Assembly: GCA_017445405.1 (NCBI GenBank)
Contig: JAFSUD010000094.1
Coordinates: forward strand, 1 to 34,402
Direction of reading: 5' to 3'
Length of the DNA: 34,402 nucleotides
Source: Synergistaceae bacterium
Lineage (GTDB): Bacteria; Synergistota; Synergistia; Synergistales; Aminobacteriaceae
Shown here one piece after another: positions 7,381 through 15,859 of the stretch. The notes beneath the pieces were generated by a model. That model was not told the origin of the DNA, searched no databases, and saw nothing but the letters and a program-made list of their open reading frames with translations. The stretch's first letter is position 1. Every line of letters begins with the position of its first letter. A program made the translations under genes and the position numbers.

Positions 7381-9172
7381 CAGTATCTACCTGCATGAAC
7401 GCCAAGAATGCCTCCTGCGGGATTGCGACTTTTCCTATCTGCTTCATCCGCTTCTTGCCCTCTTTCTGCTTCTCGAGGAGCTTTCTTTTGCGCGTGATGT
7501 CTCCTCCGTAGCACTTGGCCAGTACGTCCTTGCGCAGAGCCTTCACGTTCACTCGGACTATTACTCTCCTGCCGATTGATGCCTGAATGGGTATCTCGAA
7601 CAACTGAGACGGGATTAACTCTTTGAGCTTCGTAACGACAGCATGTCCGCGGTTGTAAGCAGCATCCTTGTGGCAGATGAACGAGAAAGCATCAGCAGCC
7701 TCACCGTTCACGAGAATATCTACTCTCACAAGTTCGCTCGCTCTGAGGCCGATTAATTCATAGTCCAGCGACGCATAGCCCCGAGTCTGGGATTTCAGCT
7801 TGTCGTGGAAATCAACGATGAACTCAGATAACGGCATTTCGTAGACGAGCCGGACTCTCTCGGGCGTGATGTAGTCCATTGACTTATACGTGCCTCGTTT
7901 GTCCTGCACAAGCTGCATTACTCTTCCCGTGAACTCCGACGGCATGAACACGGACAGCTTGATGTAGGGTTCGCGTATCTCTGTGATTTCGCTCGCGTCC
8001 GGAAAGTCTGAAGGCCTGTGTGCCTCTATCACTTCTCCTGATGCCTTCACGACCTCGTAAATTACGTTCGGGGATGTCGCGACTAGTTCGACTCCGTATT
8101 CCTCGCGTAATCTCTCCTGCACAACGTCCATGTGAAGCAGCCCCAAGAATCCGCACCTGAACCCGAAGCCGAGTGCCTCCGAACTTTCAGGCTCATACGT
8201 TACGGCGGAGTCGTTGAGGCACAATTTTTCCAGAGCGTCGCGCAATTGCGGGTAGTTGTCGCGCTCGACAGGATAGAATCCGCAGAACACTACGCTCTTC
8301 ACCTTCTTGTAGCCGGGAAGGGGTGAGCTTGCAGGGTTGTTTGCGTCAGTGATAGTGTCGCCGACCTGAGCCTCTGCAAGAGTCTTGATGCTCGCAGTGA
8401 TGTAGCCGACCTCTCCGGGCCCGAGTTCATTTACCGGAGTGAAGCCGGGCTTGAAGACTCCTGCCTCGTTGACGGGATAAGTTATGCCGTTGCTCATGAA
8501 CATGATGTTTTGTCCGGCCTTGATGCGTCCGTTGATGACCCTGACGTAGCAGATTACGCCCCTGTAGTTGTCGTAGACCGAGTCAAAGATGAGTGCCTGC
8601 AATGGAGAGTCGGGGCTGCCCTTCGGAGCCGGGATGTCGCGGACTATGCGCTCGAGGATTTCGCTTACGCCTTCGCCGGTCTTTGCGCTGGCGAGGACGG
8701 AGTCAGAAGCATCAATCCCCACAACTTCGGAGATTTCCTGCTTTGCGTTATCCGGGCGTGCTGAAGGTAAATCTATCTTGTTGATGACGGGCAGAATCTC
8801 GAGTCCCTGCTCTACGGCCTGATATGCATTTGCGACGGTCTGAGCCTCGACACCCTGAGTCGCGTCAACTACGAGGAGTGCGCCTTCACATGCAGCGAGC
8901 GAGCGGGAGACTTCGTAGGCAAAATCGACATGGCCGGGAGTGTCTATGAGGTTGAGTATGTATTTATGGCCGTCTTTGGCGGTGTAGTCCATTCTGACGG
9001 GGACGAGCTTTATTGTTATGCCGCGTTCACGTTCAAGGGCTAGGGAATCAAGAATCTGAGCCTTCATGTCGCGTGAAGCAATTGTGCCTGTGGATTCTAG
9101 TAACCTGTCGGCTAGGGTAGATTTGCCGTGATCTATGTGAGCGATTATGCAAAAGTTTCGGATATTATTCAT
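7370..9172 (-). CDS. lepA: Elongation factor 4 (LepA), ribosome back-translocating GTPase
   Basis: Translational GTPase that acts on stalled or mis-translocated ribosomes. The 600 residues match the family length. Motifs in order: AHIDHGKST (G1, residues 11-19), a GITIK switch I segment, DTPGHVDF (G3) and NKIDLP (G4), then the LepA-specific C-terminal domain rich in Lys/Arg ([22 protein letters not shown]). A GAGGTG SD lies 6 nt before the ATG. It is first in the lepA-hemW pair and 44 nt downstream of the PIN toxin gene on the same strand. Confidence 0.96.
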   Translation of the reverse strand: MNNIRNFCIIAHIDHGKSTLADRLLESTGTIASRDMKAQILDSLALERERGITIKLVPVRMDYTAKDGHKYILNLIDTPGHVDFAYEVSRSLAACEGALLVVDATQGVEAQTVANAYQAVEQGLEILPVINKIDLPSARPDNAKQEISEVVGIDASDSVLASAKTGEGVSEILERIVRDIPAPKGSPDSPLQALIFDSVYDNYRGVICYVRVINGRIKAGQNIMFMSNGITYPVNEAGVFKPGFTPVNELGPGEVGYITASIKTLAEAQVGDTITDANNPASSPLPGYKKVKSVVFCGFYPVERDNYPQLRDALEKLCLNDSAVTYEPESSEALGFGFRCGFLGLLHMDVVQERLREEYGVELVATSPNVIYEVVKASGEVIEAHRPSDFPDASEITEIREPYIKLSVFMPSEFTGRVMQLVQDKRGTYKSMDYITPERVRLVYEMPLSEFIVDFHDKLKSQTRGYASLDYELIGLRASELVRVDILVNGEAADAFSFICHKDAAYNRGHAVVTKLKELIPSQLFEIPIQASIGRRVIVRVNVKALRKDVLAKCYGGDITRKRKLLEKQKEGKKRMKQIGKVAIPQEAFLAFMQVDTGEK

Positions 9173-9216
9173 TGTTTCACCTCACGTAGAATAATATCAC
9201 GTGTGAGTTTGGGAGC

Positions 9217-9636
9217 TTATAGGGAGTGTATTATCTGGACGAGTTCGGAAGGTGTTACGGCTGGAATGCTGCTGTGTTCGTAGTCCTTGACGTTGACGGT
9301 TACGATGTAGTCGCACCCGGCACTGACAGCACAGCACTCTTGAAGGTTGTCTTCGAAGTCTCTGAACTCGACGTTATCTACTGCCTTAAGCACAGTTTCA
9401 TTATTAGCAGCAGCAATTTTGAGTATACTGCATACCCTACGCATCCAATTTCTGCGCGTAAAATCAGAAAATTTTCTAGACCAGTACCATATCGTAGGAA
9501 GTGAGTGAAAAGCTACATAACCTTCAAGTTCCTCATCTGCGCACATCGTCATGATATAGTCTGAAGCTTCGGAGTAATCATATTCACGCCCTGAAATGTA
9601 ATTGATTATCACATTAGTATCAACAAGTATCTTCAT
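9217..9636 (-). CDS. PIN-domain toxin (VapC-like ribonuclease)
   Basis: A 139-residue PIN-domain protein, probably an Mg2+-dependent ribonuclease acting as the toxin of a type II module. The N-terminal VDTNVIINYISGR places the first catalytic Asp at residue 6; the FRDFEDNLQ segment and DYIVTVNVKDY give further acidic active-site candidates, as in the PIN_3 group. It starts 2 nt after the antitoxin stop (TAG-CC-ATG), which indicates co-translation. The RNA target cannot be predicted. Confidence 0.78.
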   Translation of the reverse strand: MKILVDTNVIINYISGREYDYSEASDYIMTMCADEELEGYVAFHSLPTIWYWSRKFSDFTRRNWMRRVCSILKIAAANNETVLKAVDNVEFRDFEDNLQECCAVSAGCDYIVTVNVKDYEHSSIPAVTPSELVQIIHSL

Positions 9637-9638
9637 GG

Positions 9639-9887
9639 CTATACCCCATACTTCTCAAACATTGCTTCTTCTCTGGCGGCTGCAAACTCCATAGAACCAA
9701 GCCTTCTTGCATCTTCCCGAAGAAATTGCAGGTCTCGTAAAGCCTCTTTCTTCCTCATTCTCGCCAGCTCCGGCCGCTCCCAAGTTGATGGGCTGTTAGC
9801 TGTTACCCTTAGCATCTGCAAAATATCTCCCATAACTCTATCCGGCAGCTTGTTGATGATTTCACATGCTTCTTCCTTCAGCGTCAT
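9639..9887 (-). CDS. Antitoxin partner of the PIN toxin
   Basis: A small 82-residue protein directly upstream of the PIN gene. The start at 9887 is chosen over an upstream in-frame codon because a strong SD (GAGGAG) precedes it and the upstream codon lies inside the rubrerythrin terminator. An N-terminal helical segment (MTLKEEACEIINKLPDRV) resembles the dimerisation part of small antitoxins; the C-terminal half is highly charged and ends EEAMFEKYGV, plausible as the toxin-wrapping tail. No named DNA-binding fold is recognised. Its role is inferred mainly from the gene pair. Confidence 0.65.
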   Translation of the reverse strand: MTLKEEACEIINKLPDRVMGDILQMLRVTANSPSTWERPELARMRKKEALRDLQFLREDARRLGSMEFAAAREEAMFEKYGV

Positions 9888-9913
9888 GATATTTTCTCCT
9901 CTCTGTGAATAAA

Positions 9914-9940
9914 TCTCCCCTGCAGAGTTCACAGGGGAGA
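9914..9940 (-). terminator. Terminator of the rubrerythrin gene
   Basis: Perfect 9-bp stem (TCTCCCCTG at 9914-9922 with CAGGGGAGA at 9932-9940) with a 9-nt loop, followed on the minus strand by TTTATTC. It lies 27 nt upstream of the antitoxin start codon. Confidence 0.75.
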
Positions 9941-9958
9941 CCGTTAATGCTTATTTGC

Positions 9959-10498
9959 CTAGTAGTTCTCGGCGTGAATCTCGAAATACGCTCCCGGATG
10001 AGCGCACACCGGGCACATTGCCGGAGCCTTAGTGCCTACTACGATGTGTCCGCAGTTCCTGCACTCCCACACCTTCACTTCACTGCGCGCGAAAACTTCC
10101 TGCGCCTCGACGTTCTTAAGCAGTGCACGGTATCTTTCCTCGTGATGCTTCTCGATCGCGCCGACCATCCTGAACTTCGCTGCAAGAGCCTTGAAGCCTT
10201 CCTCTTCGGCCGTCTTCGCAAAGCCCTCGTACATGTCCGTCCACTCGTAGTTCTCGCCCTCTGCCGCTGCAGCAAGGTTAGCTGCTGTGTCGCCGATGCC
10301 CTCGAGTTCCTTGAACCAGATCTCCGCGTGCTCTTTTTCGTTCGCTGCTGTCTGGAGGAAGATTGCCGCTATCTGCTCGTAGCCTTCCTTCTTGGCCTTC
10401 GACGCAAAATAGGTGTACTTGTTCCGTGCCTGCGACTCTCCTGCAAAAGCCGTCTGCAAATTCTTCTCCGTCTGTGTTCCTGCGTACTTGTTCGCCAT
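9959..10498 (-). CDS. rbr: Rubrerythrin
   Basis: Non-heme di-iron peroxidase that reduces H2O2 in anaerobes. The N-terminal four-helix ferritin-like domain carries the iron ligands in [31 protein letters not shown] and [11 protein letters not shown]. The C-terminal rubredoxin-like domain has two CxxC knuckles (CRNC, CPVC). At 179 residues it is slightly shorter than the classical 191-residue form, but all motifs are present. GAGG lies 7 nt before the ATG. A dedicated terminator follows. Its neighbour upstream is an [FeFe] hydrogenase on the same strand, separated by 40 nt; both fit a strict anaerobe handling oxygen stress and reductant. Confidence 0.95.
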   Translation of the reverse strand: MANKYAGTQTEKNLQTAFAGESQARNKYTYFASKAKKEGYEQIAAIFLQTAANEKEHAEIWFKELEGIGDTAANLAAAAEGENYEWTDMYEGFAKTAEEEGFKALAAKFRMVGAIEKHHEERYRALLKNVEAQEVFARSEVKVWECRNCGHIVVGTKAPAMCPVCAHPGAYFEIHAENY

Positions 10499-10538
10499 GT
10501 TATTACCTCCTCATGAATTTTCGCGTATTATATCATCA

Positions 10539-12059
10539 TTACTCTTCAAGCTCGGGAAGTATCTTCTCAAACTCGCTCTCGTATGCATGAGCCTTCTTCG
10601 AGTTACGCTTTATCTTCGCTACCTCGCCTGCTGCCTGAGTGATAAGCTCTACTGTACCTGCTCCTCCTACACAGCCTCCGGGACATGCCATCCCTTCAAG
10701 CAAGTAACCGTTGCGCTTTCCTGCCTTCGCCATCAGGAGCATCTTTCTGCAGTCGTTCAGGCCTTCAGCACGCTCAATATTTATCTCACGTTCAGGGTGC
10801 AATTGCTTGATGCAGTTCGCCACAGCCTCAGCTACTCCTCCGGAAACAGCAAAGCCTCTTCCGTCTGCGCTCGCCGTGTCGGGTACATCCATCTTCTCGA
10901 GATAGTCGAAATCTACCTCTTTGGCCTCAAACATTCCCGCAACTTCCTCGAACGTCAGCACGAAATCTACATCACTGCGGACGCTACGTCTGCTTGCCTC
11001 GAGCTTCTTTGCTGCACACGGCCCGATAAATGCAACTTTGCAGCCGGGGTGTTCCTTCTTGATGAGACGGCCTGTAAGCACCATCGGAGTAAGAGCCATG
11101 CTGATGCACTCGGCGTACTGCGGAAACTCCTTCTTGGCCATCACTGACCACGCAGGACAGCATGATGTTCCCATGAACGGAATCTTGTCGGGTACTTCCT
11201 TCACGAAGTCTTCAGCTTCCTGAAGAGTGCATAAGTCCGCTCCGACGGCAACCTCTACGACATCATGAAATCCCAGCGCACGGAAGGCAGCACGCATCTT
11301 TTCGGGAGTTAATGTCTTGCCGAACTGTCCGGCAATCGCTGGAGCTATAGCTGCGTAGACTGGAGTCTCGCTTCTGATGGCCTGTATGCACTGGAAAATC
11401 TGTGCTTTGTCGGCAATTGCACCGAACGGGCAGTTAGCGAGGCACATTCCGCAAGACACGCATTTTTCCTGATCTATGTCTGCACGTCCGAACTCGTCCG
11501 TCGTTATGGCCTTCACTCCGCAGGCTACTGCACAAGGCCTCTGCATCCTCAGAATCACTCCGTACTGGCATACACTCATGCATTTTCCGCACTTTATGCA
11601 CTTTTCGGAATTGATGTGTGCCTGGCCGTGTTCAAAGTAGATTGCGTCTTTTGGGCAGACCTGAGAGCATGGACGGGCGAGGCAGCCCTGGCATTGGTCA
11701 GTGATTACTACTTTGTTGTCGGGGCAGGAATGGCACGCAAACTTGATGATGTTGATTAACGGCGGCTGGTAGTACTTCTCAGGGTGAACGCACTCCTCTG
11801 CTCCGGTTGAGACGGGGGCATGTTCAGAGGCTTTCCTGAGCGGGAGTCCCATTGCGAGCCGGAGTCTCTCTCTGACGATTGCACGCTCGAGAAATACGCT
11901 CTCCCTGTAGCGCGAGACTTCTCCGGGAATTACTCTGTAGGGGATTAACTCCATCTCTGACAGGTCGCCCGGCTTGTAGTTGTAGGATAATCTGGCTACT
12001 TCAGCGAATATTGCACGGCGTATATCATTTACGGATGTGTGAATACCTCTCATTCCCAT
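10539..12059 (-). CDS. [FeFe] hydrogenase, group-B-like, monomeric
   Basis: Iron-only hydrogenase (H2 production or oxidation, or H2 sensing) of 506 residues. The N-terminal part carries many cysteines for Fe-S clusters: C109/C112/C123/C126/C131/C135, then ferredoxin-like groups at C154-C164 and C200-C210. The H-cluster domain has the three signatures: TSCCPAW (298-304, Ala in place of the usual Gly), GPCAAKK (C348) and EGMACPGGCVGG (C459, C463). The TSCCPAW variant and the architecture fit group B enzymes found in anaerobic bacteria. The maturases HydE, HydF and HydG are not in the window. A strong SD (AGGAGG) lies 9 nt before the ATG. The electron partner is probably ferredoxin. Confidence 0.9.
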   Translation of the reverse strand: MGMRGIHTSVNDIRRAIFAEVARLSYNYKPGDLSEMELIPYRVIPGEVSRYRESVFLERAIVRERLRLAMGLPLRKASEHAPVSTGAEECVHPEKYYQPPLINIIKFACHSCPDNKVVITDQCQGCLARPCSQVCPKDAIYFEHGQAHINSEKCIKCGKCMSVCQYGVILRMQRPCAVACGVKAITTDEFGRADIDQEKCVSCGMCLANCPFGAIADKAQIFQCIQAIRSETPVYAAIAPAIAGQFGKTLTPEKMRAAFRALGFHDVVEVAVGADLCTLQEAEDFVKEVPDKIPFMGTSCCPAWSVMAKKEFPQYAECISMALTPMVLTGRLIKKEHPGCKVAFIGPCAAKKLEASRRSVRSDVDFVLTFEEVAGMFEAKEVDFDYLEKMDVPDTASADGRGFAVSGGVAEAVANCIKQLHPEREINIERAEGLNDCRKMLLMAKAGKRNGYLLEGMACPGGCVGGAGTVELITQAAGEVAKIKRNSKKAHAYESEFEKILPELEE

Positions 12060-12137
12060 AGCGATAGTACCTCCTCAAAAAATTTTGTGTTCATGGAATG
12101 TGATAATTATAGTATGTTGCGGAGATAAACGGTGCAG

Positions 12138-12172
12138 AAAAAAAGAGTCCCCTTCAGGCGAGAGGGGGAACT
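12138..12172 (-). terminator. Rho-independent terminator of the small secreted protein gene
   Basis: AGTCCCC (12146-12152) pairs with GGGGAACT (bulged) near 12165-12172. On the minus strand the stem is followed by CTTTTTTTC, a strong T run. It lies 23 nt beyond the stop codon. Confidence 0.8.
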
Positions 12173-12194
12173 CCATTACTCAAATTTCCTTAAG

Positions 12195-12416
12195 TTATCT
12201 CTTGTGATAAACGTCCCTGTGTCCGCAGTTAGAGCAGTCGTAATAATGGCCGACTACATTAAACGTACTCCGGAATTCTGTACACTTGCAGTTACCGTAA
12301 GTGCAGCGTGCCTTATAACTGAAGCTGCCCTTGCTTGCGAAAGCAACACCCGCAACTGCCAGCAGCAACGCAAGCATGCACACCCAAAACATGAAACCTT
12401 TGCGCATTTTCTTCAT
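12195..12416 (-). CDS. Small secreted Cys-rich protein
   Basis: Not recognised. The start at 12416 is chosen because AAGGAGG lies 7 nt upstream; an upstream in-frame codon lacks an SD. The 73-residue product begins MKKMRKG, then a hydrophobic stretch and an AFA cleavage site (about residue 28), a good signal peptide. The mature part of about 45 residues is basic with CTYGNCKC and CDNC-like (CSNCGH) cysteine pairs. These could bind a metal as a zinc-ribbon-like knuckle or form disulfides. It has its own promoter and terminator, so it is a single-gene unit. Confidence 0.7.
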   Translation of the reverse strand: MKKMRKGFMFWVCMLALLLAVAGVAFASKGSFSYKARCTYGNCKCTEFRSTFNVVGHYYDCSNCGHRDVYHKR

Positions 12417-12541
12417 TGTGTATCCTCCTTGAATTTTTGCCGTTGTTATCCGCGCCTGTACAGATAACAATACTCACGCAGACTCTCACTGCGCACGCCT
12501 AGACGGTAAATTTTATGCTGTTGAAAATATGGATAGCTGAA

Positions 12542-12550
12542 ATTATAGCA
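12542..12550 (-). promoter_or_regulatory. Extended -10 promoter of the small secreted protein gene
   Basis: On the minus strand TGCTATAAT (12542-12550), an exact extended -10 element; no good -35 is seen. It lies in the gap after ogt and would start transcription about 120 nt before the start codon. Confidence 0.5.
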
Positions 12551-12566
12551 TGAATATTTGGCATTT

Positions 12567-13070
12567 CTACGCTAAAAGTTTCGATGTGTCGATACCCTCA
12601 AGCTCCAGCAGTCTTCTCTTGCGCTCAAGGCCTCCTGCATAACCTGTAAGGCTTCCGTTTTTCCCGATGACTCTGTGGCAGGGAATCATAAGGGCTATTC
12701 TGTTCCTTGAGGATGCTCCGCCGACTGCCTGAGCCGACATTCCGGGACTTCCCCTGCGTCCGGCAATAACCGCTGCAATCTCTGAGTACGTCATGACCTG
12801 GCCGAAAGGAATTGTGAGCATGATTCCGTACACTGACTTCTGAAACTCTGTCCCGCATATCTTCAGGGAAGGCAGAAAGCCCGGAGATTTTCCGCTGAAG
12901 TATATATCAAGCCATTCATCAGCCTCTTCAAAAATTGGTGATGCAGTATGTGCCTGATGCGGTGGTAACGAGCTGACGAATGATAAACCTGTTATCTTTT
13001 CGCCGTCGCTGCAAATCATAATTCCGCCCAAAGGTGAACTGTAAAAATGATTGATAGCTGTCTCTTCCAT
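12567..13070 (-). CDS. ogt: Methylated-DNA--protein-cysteine methyltransferase
   Basis: Suicide repair protein that removes methyl groups from O6-methylguanine. The 167 residues match the usual Ogt length. The active-site motif IPCHRVIG places the acceptor cysteine at C131; the helix-turn-helix segment before it includes PFGQVMTYSEIAA, and the GYAGGLERKRRLLELE tail is typical. A GGGAG SD lies about 9 nt before the ATG. Flanked by unrelated single genes. Confidence 0.95.
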   Translation of the reverse strand: MEETAINHFYSSPLGGIMICSDGEKITGLSFVSSLPPHQAHTASPIFEEADEWLDIYFSGKSPGFLPSLKICGTEFQKSVYGIMLTIPFGQVMTYSEIAAVIAGRRGSPGMSAQAVGGASSRNRIALMIPCHRVIGKNGSLTGYAGGLERKRRLLELEGIDTSKLLA

Positions 13071-13181
13071 AATTAAGCATCTCCCAAAAATCAGGTTATG
13101 AGCATATTATAAACGTGCCGAAATTCATAATGTCTATATATTGCAATGATAATCTTTGAGCAATGAAAGGTGGTTATGAAC

Positions 13182-13772
13182 ATGAAGAGAACAATAATTA
13201 TTCTGGCATTGCTGGCAGCTATAACAATAAGTACATACCCTGCAGATGCTGATACTCTGGCACGCGACGCACTAATCGCTTACTCGGGCACAGAAGCATT
13301 CACGAAACTCGAAGCCTCAGAACGCCAGGCATGTATGGAGTGGCTTGTGAGAGGAGGGACAATGACGGCAGAGTGCAGCAGCGCAGTCATGAAGCTAGTA
13401 TCTCAAGCTCCCGACGCAGTTACGCCAGAACAGAGGCAGGCACTCATAGCTGAAGCGTCAGGCAGGACAGGCACAGCATCAGCGAAGCCCGCCCCAGTTC
13501 CCGAGACGAGCGAGCCTCAGATAAGCAAGAAGAATGATGATACCGGAAAGATTGTAGCTGTCGGACTCTTGGGAGTCTTGGCCGGACTGATTATCCACAA
13601 CAACGTGAGGCATCATAAGTCCTCGCCGTCGTACACTCCCGAGCCTCCGAGACCTGCTCCTCAGGTAAGGCCCGCTCCTCCGCACGCTAACAGGCCTCCT
13701 CAAGCTCCGAGACCTCCTCAGCGTCAGCCTCAGCCTAGACCCGTGAATGCGCCGAGACTTCCCCGCAGGTAA
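13182..13772 (+). CDS. Exported protein with proline-rich tail
   Basis: Not recognised. Three in-frame start codons are close together (13170, 13176, 13182); 13182 is preferred because AAAGGTGG lies 8 nt upstream and it starts a clean signal peptide (MKRTIIILALLAAITIS). The region after the signal is helical and charged with two cysteines. A second hydrophobic segment (KIVAVGLLGVLAGLII) is followed by an Arg/His cluster and about 50 residues very rich in Pro, Arg and Gln. This suggests an envelope protein with a membrane segment and an extended basic Pro-rich arm that could span or bind cell wall. Ends with TAA before a shared terminator. Confidence 0.7.
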   Translation: MKRTIIILALLAAITISTYPADADTLARDALIAYSGTEAFTKLEASERQACMEWLVRGGTMTAECSSAVMKLVSQAPDAVTPEQRQALIAEASGRTGTASAKPAPVPETSEPQISKKNDDTGKIVAVGLLGVLAGLIIHNNVRHHKSSPSYTPEPPRPAPQVRPAPPHANRPPQAPRPPQRQPQPRPVNAPRLPRR

Positions 13773-13788
13773 ATCACTCAGACAATAA

Positions 13789-13810
13789 CCCCCGGCCAAG
13801 TTACCGGGGG
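13789..13810. terminator. Bidirectional terminator between convergent genes
   Basis: CCCCCGG (13789-13795) pairs with CCGGGGG (13804-13810), 8-nt loop. It is followed by CTTGTTATCT on the plus strand and TTATTGTCT on the minus strand. Confidence 0.75.
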
Positions 13811-13818
13811 CTTGTTAT

Positions 13819-15009
13819 CTACATCAGCTTGTCCTTCTCAGCATTCACGGTAGCTGCATAAGCACTATTGCAGAGACCGAACACCGCAGACATCATAAAC
13901 AGAGTCTCGATACCCATAACCTGCCAGATCCACCCGCCGAATAATGCAATCAATATTGTGATGAGATGATTGACTGATACGCCAGTAGAAATAGTAGCCT
14001 TTATCTCTTCCGGAGTGTCTGATAAATCCTGAACGTATACATTTGAAGCCATAGAGGCAAGAGAGATTACGGCATCAAGAATATAATTCACGCAGCAAAC
14101 AAGAAATGCCGTCTGCATTGAGAACATATGATGAGCAAAGCCGTAGAAGAAGCATACTGCCACAAGAATAATCGTGTCCATTACCATAACGATTTTGTAA
14201 CCGAAGCGGTCAATTATCTTCCCGACCAGAGGAGAACACACAAACGCTGCTATTGCTGAGAGGGCAAAAAGTATACTTATAGCCATAGGGCCAGCTCCGT
14301 AAAACAGCACAAGCAAATACGGCCCGAACGTGAAGAATATCTGCTTGCGTGCTCCGTAAAACACCTCCAGCATGTAGAACTTCGTGTACTTTTTCCGGAA
14401 GTAAAACCTGCTCACTGTATGATCCGGCCTGCTCTGTCCCTTGAGCTTCAGGCAGAAGATAAAGCCTCCCGCTATTATCAATGACGAGGCAATGAACACC
14501 GGCCTGTAGAGATTTATTCTGTGCCCCAAGAAATAGAAGACTACTGCAATGAGAATATATCCTGCTAACGTCCCGAACTGATACGCTGAGTTCTGGAAGC
14601 CTAATGCTATACCTCCCCGGCCTTCCTGCGAGTACTCGAGAGCCAGAGTGCTCCTCATGCCGAACTGCATATGTTCGCCCAGAGAGTACACGAACACTGC
14701 AGCAGTAACCAGTACCCTATTTGCCGGAATAACTGACTGCATAACCATTCCTGCAAGCATAATCAGCGCACCGGCCTTGAAGATTTTTTCTGCCGAGAAC
14801 TCATAGAGCACCGCGAGCACGAACACCAGCATGAAGCCCGGAAGCTCCCTGAAAAATTCCGATACTCCTCTGTCAAACTGTGTCATGCTTACAATTTCGG
14901 CCAGGTAATTATCCAGTACTGCCTTGTAGAGTCCATAAGCCAGCCCGAAAGTTACCAGAGAAATTATGAATGCCTTATACTGTGATTCAGGTTTGAACGC
15001 TGAAGTCAT
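13819..15009 (-). CDS. Major facilitator superfamily transporter
   Basis: A 396-residue membrane protein with about 12 hydrophobic helices and the MFS pattern of two six-helix halves separated by a basic loop near the middle (SRFYFRKKYTKFY). LVGKIIDRFGYKIVM in the second half matches the MFS loop motif (G-x3-D-R-x-G). No signature points to a substrate; drug, sugar or organic acid export are all possible. A strong SD (AAAGGAGG) lies 5 nt before the ATG. Transcribed divergently from the FMN reductase-like gene. Confidence 0.82.
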   Translation of the reverse strand: MTSAFKPESQYKAFIISLVTFGLAYGLYKAVLDNYLAEIVSMTQFDRGVSEFFRELPGFMLVFVLAVLYEFSAEKIFKAGALIMLAGMVMQSVIPANRVLVTAAVFVYSLGEHMQFGMRSTLALEYSQEGRGGIALGFQNSAYQFGTLAGYILIAVVFYFLGHRINLYRPVFIASSLIIAGGFIFCLKLKGQSRPDHTVSRFYFRKKYTKFYMLEVFYGARKQIFFTFGPYLLVLFYGAGPMAISILFALSAIAAFVCSPLVGKIIDRFGYKIVMVMDTIILVAVCFFYGFAHHMFSMQTAFLVCCVNYILDAVISLASMASNVYVQDLSDTPEEIKATISTGVSVNHLITILIALFGGWIWQVMGIETLFMMSAVFGLCNSAYAATVNAEKDKLM

Positions 15010-15037
15010 GACTGCCTCCTTTAAAGAAATGCTGCAT

Positions 15038-15065
15038 ATTATAGACGCTGTATAATGTTAGTCAA
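15038..15065 (-). promoter_or_regulatory. Promoter of the MFS gene, overlapping a divergent -10
   Basis: On the minus strand TTGACT (15060-15065), a 16-nt spacer and TATAAT (15038-15043). On the plus strand a second TATAAT (15051-15056) points at the FMN reductase-like gene without a good -35. The two promoters overlap, so they may compete or share a regulator. Confidence 0.6.
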
Positions 15066-15086
15066 AATATCAAGGGAGGTAAAACT

Positions 15087-15779
15087 ATGAAAGCATTATT
15101 TGTGAACGGAAGCCCCCGCAGGAACTGGAACACTCACAAAATGTTAGCCAGTGCAATGCAGGGAGCGCAGGATTCAGGAGTAGAGTGCGAGCTTGTTAAT
15201 CTCTATGAGCTTCCGGCGTTCAGAGGGTGCATGTCATGTTTTGCGTGCAAGCTCAAGAACGCCAAGACTAACGGACTGTGCGCAATAAGGGACAGTTTGA
15301 GGCCGGTGCTCGAGAAGGCTTTAGAGAGCGATATTATCGTCGCAGGCAGCCCGATATACTTCAGCCACCCTACAGGACTAACATACTCATTCCTTGAGCG
15401 TCTGATGTTCCCTGTCCTGAGCTACAACGGAAAGTATGACCCGGAGACTCACACTATGGATTCAAGAATACTCACACGGACGATTCACACAGCAATGATT
15501 TACACGATGGGCTATCCCGATGAAGAAGGCATCAAGGATTTCGGCTATCCTGAAATGTTCAGGGAGAACAGCAGATTTCTCGGTCAGCTTTTCGGGACAT
15601 GCGAGACTCTTTACGCATACAACACGTACCAGTTCAGCGACTACTCACGCTACGATGTTGCGGAAGGCATCGAGCCGATGAAGGCCAAGTGGAGGGACGA
15701 GAAATTTCCTGAAGACCTGAAGAAGGCCTATGAACTCGGGCAGAGGTTAGCAGAGAAAGCGAAAGGAAGACGCGATTAG
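15087..15779 (+). CDS. NADPH-dependent FMN reductase / iron-sulfur flavoprotein-like
   Basis: Flavodoxin-fold protein of 230 residues. VNGSPRRNWNTHKML at the N-terminus is the FMN phosphate-binding loop, and GSPIYFSHPTG is the second flavin-contacting loop. CMSCFACK followed by a further Cys (GLCAIRD) gives a compact four-Cys group like that of iron-sulfur flavoproteins, so it may carry a [4Fe-4S] cluster as well as FMN. Partner and substrate are unknown; a redox or quinone reductase role is typical. A GGGAGG SD lies about 8 nt before the ATG. Confidence 0.85.
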   Translation: MKALFVNGSPRRNWNTHKMLASAMQGAQDSGVECELVNLYELPAFRGCMSCFACKLKNAKTNGLCAIRDSLRPVLEKALESDIIVAGSPIYFSHPTGLTYSFLERLMFPVLSYNGKYDPETHTMDSRILTRTIHTAMIYTMGYPDEEGIKDFGYPEMFRENSRFLGQLFGTCETLYAYNTYQFSDYSRYDVAEGIEPMKAKWRDEKFPEDLKKAYELGQRLAEKAKGRRD

Positions 15780-15821
15780 GATATTCTGAAATTTTCGCGG
15801 ATGTGTACTTCTATAGCATAA

Positions 15822-15848
15822 GCCCCTCCTGAAATTTCCAGGAGAGGC
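15822..15848. terminator. Bidirectional hairpin terminator
   Basis: GCCCCTCCTG (15822-15831) pairs with CAGGAGAGGC (15839-15848) with one internal mismatch. It lies between the convergent FMN reductase-like and histidine kinase genes; T runs are weak on both strands. Confidence 0.6.
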
Positions 15849-15859
15849 AGCATATTTCA

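Noticed and set aside
9888..9932. Longer antitoxin start
   Set aside because: The upstream start lies within the rubrerythrin terminator and has no SD; the downstream ATG has GAGGAG.
9905..11147. Long plus-strand frames opposite rubrerythrin and the hydrogenase
   Set aside because: They lie antisense to two strongly supported genes, lack SD sites and show Cys/Leu/Ser-rich composition typical of antisense frames.
12195..12470. Longer form of the small secreted protein starting at 12470
   Set aside because: It would place a strong SD and a clean signal peptide start inside the gene; the start at 12416 is better supported.
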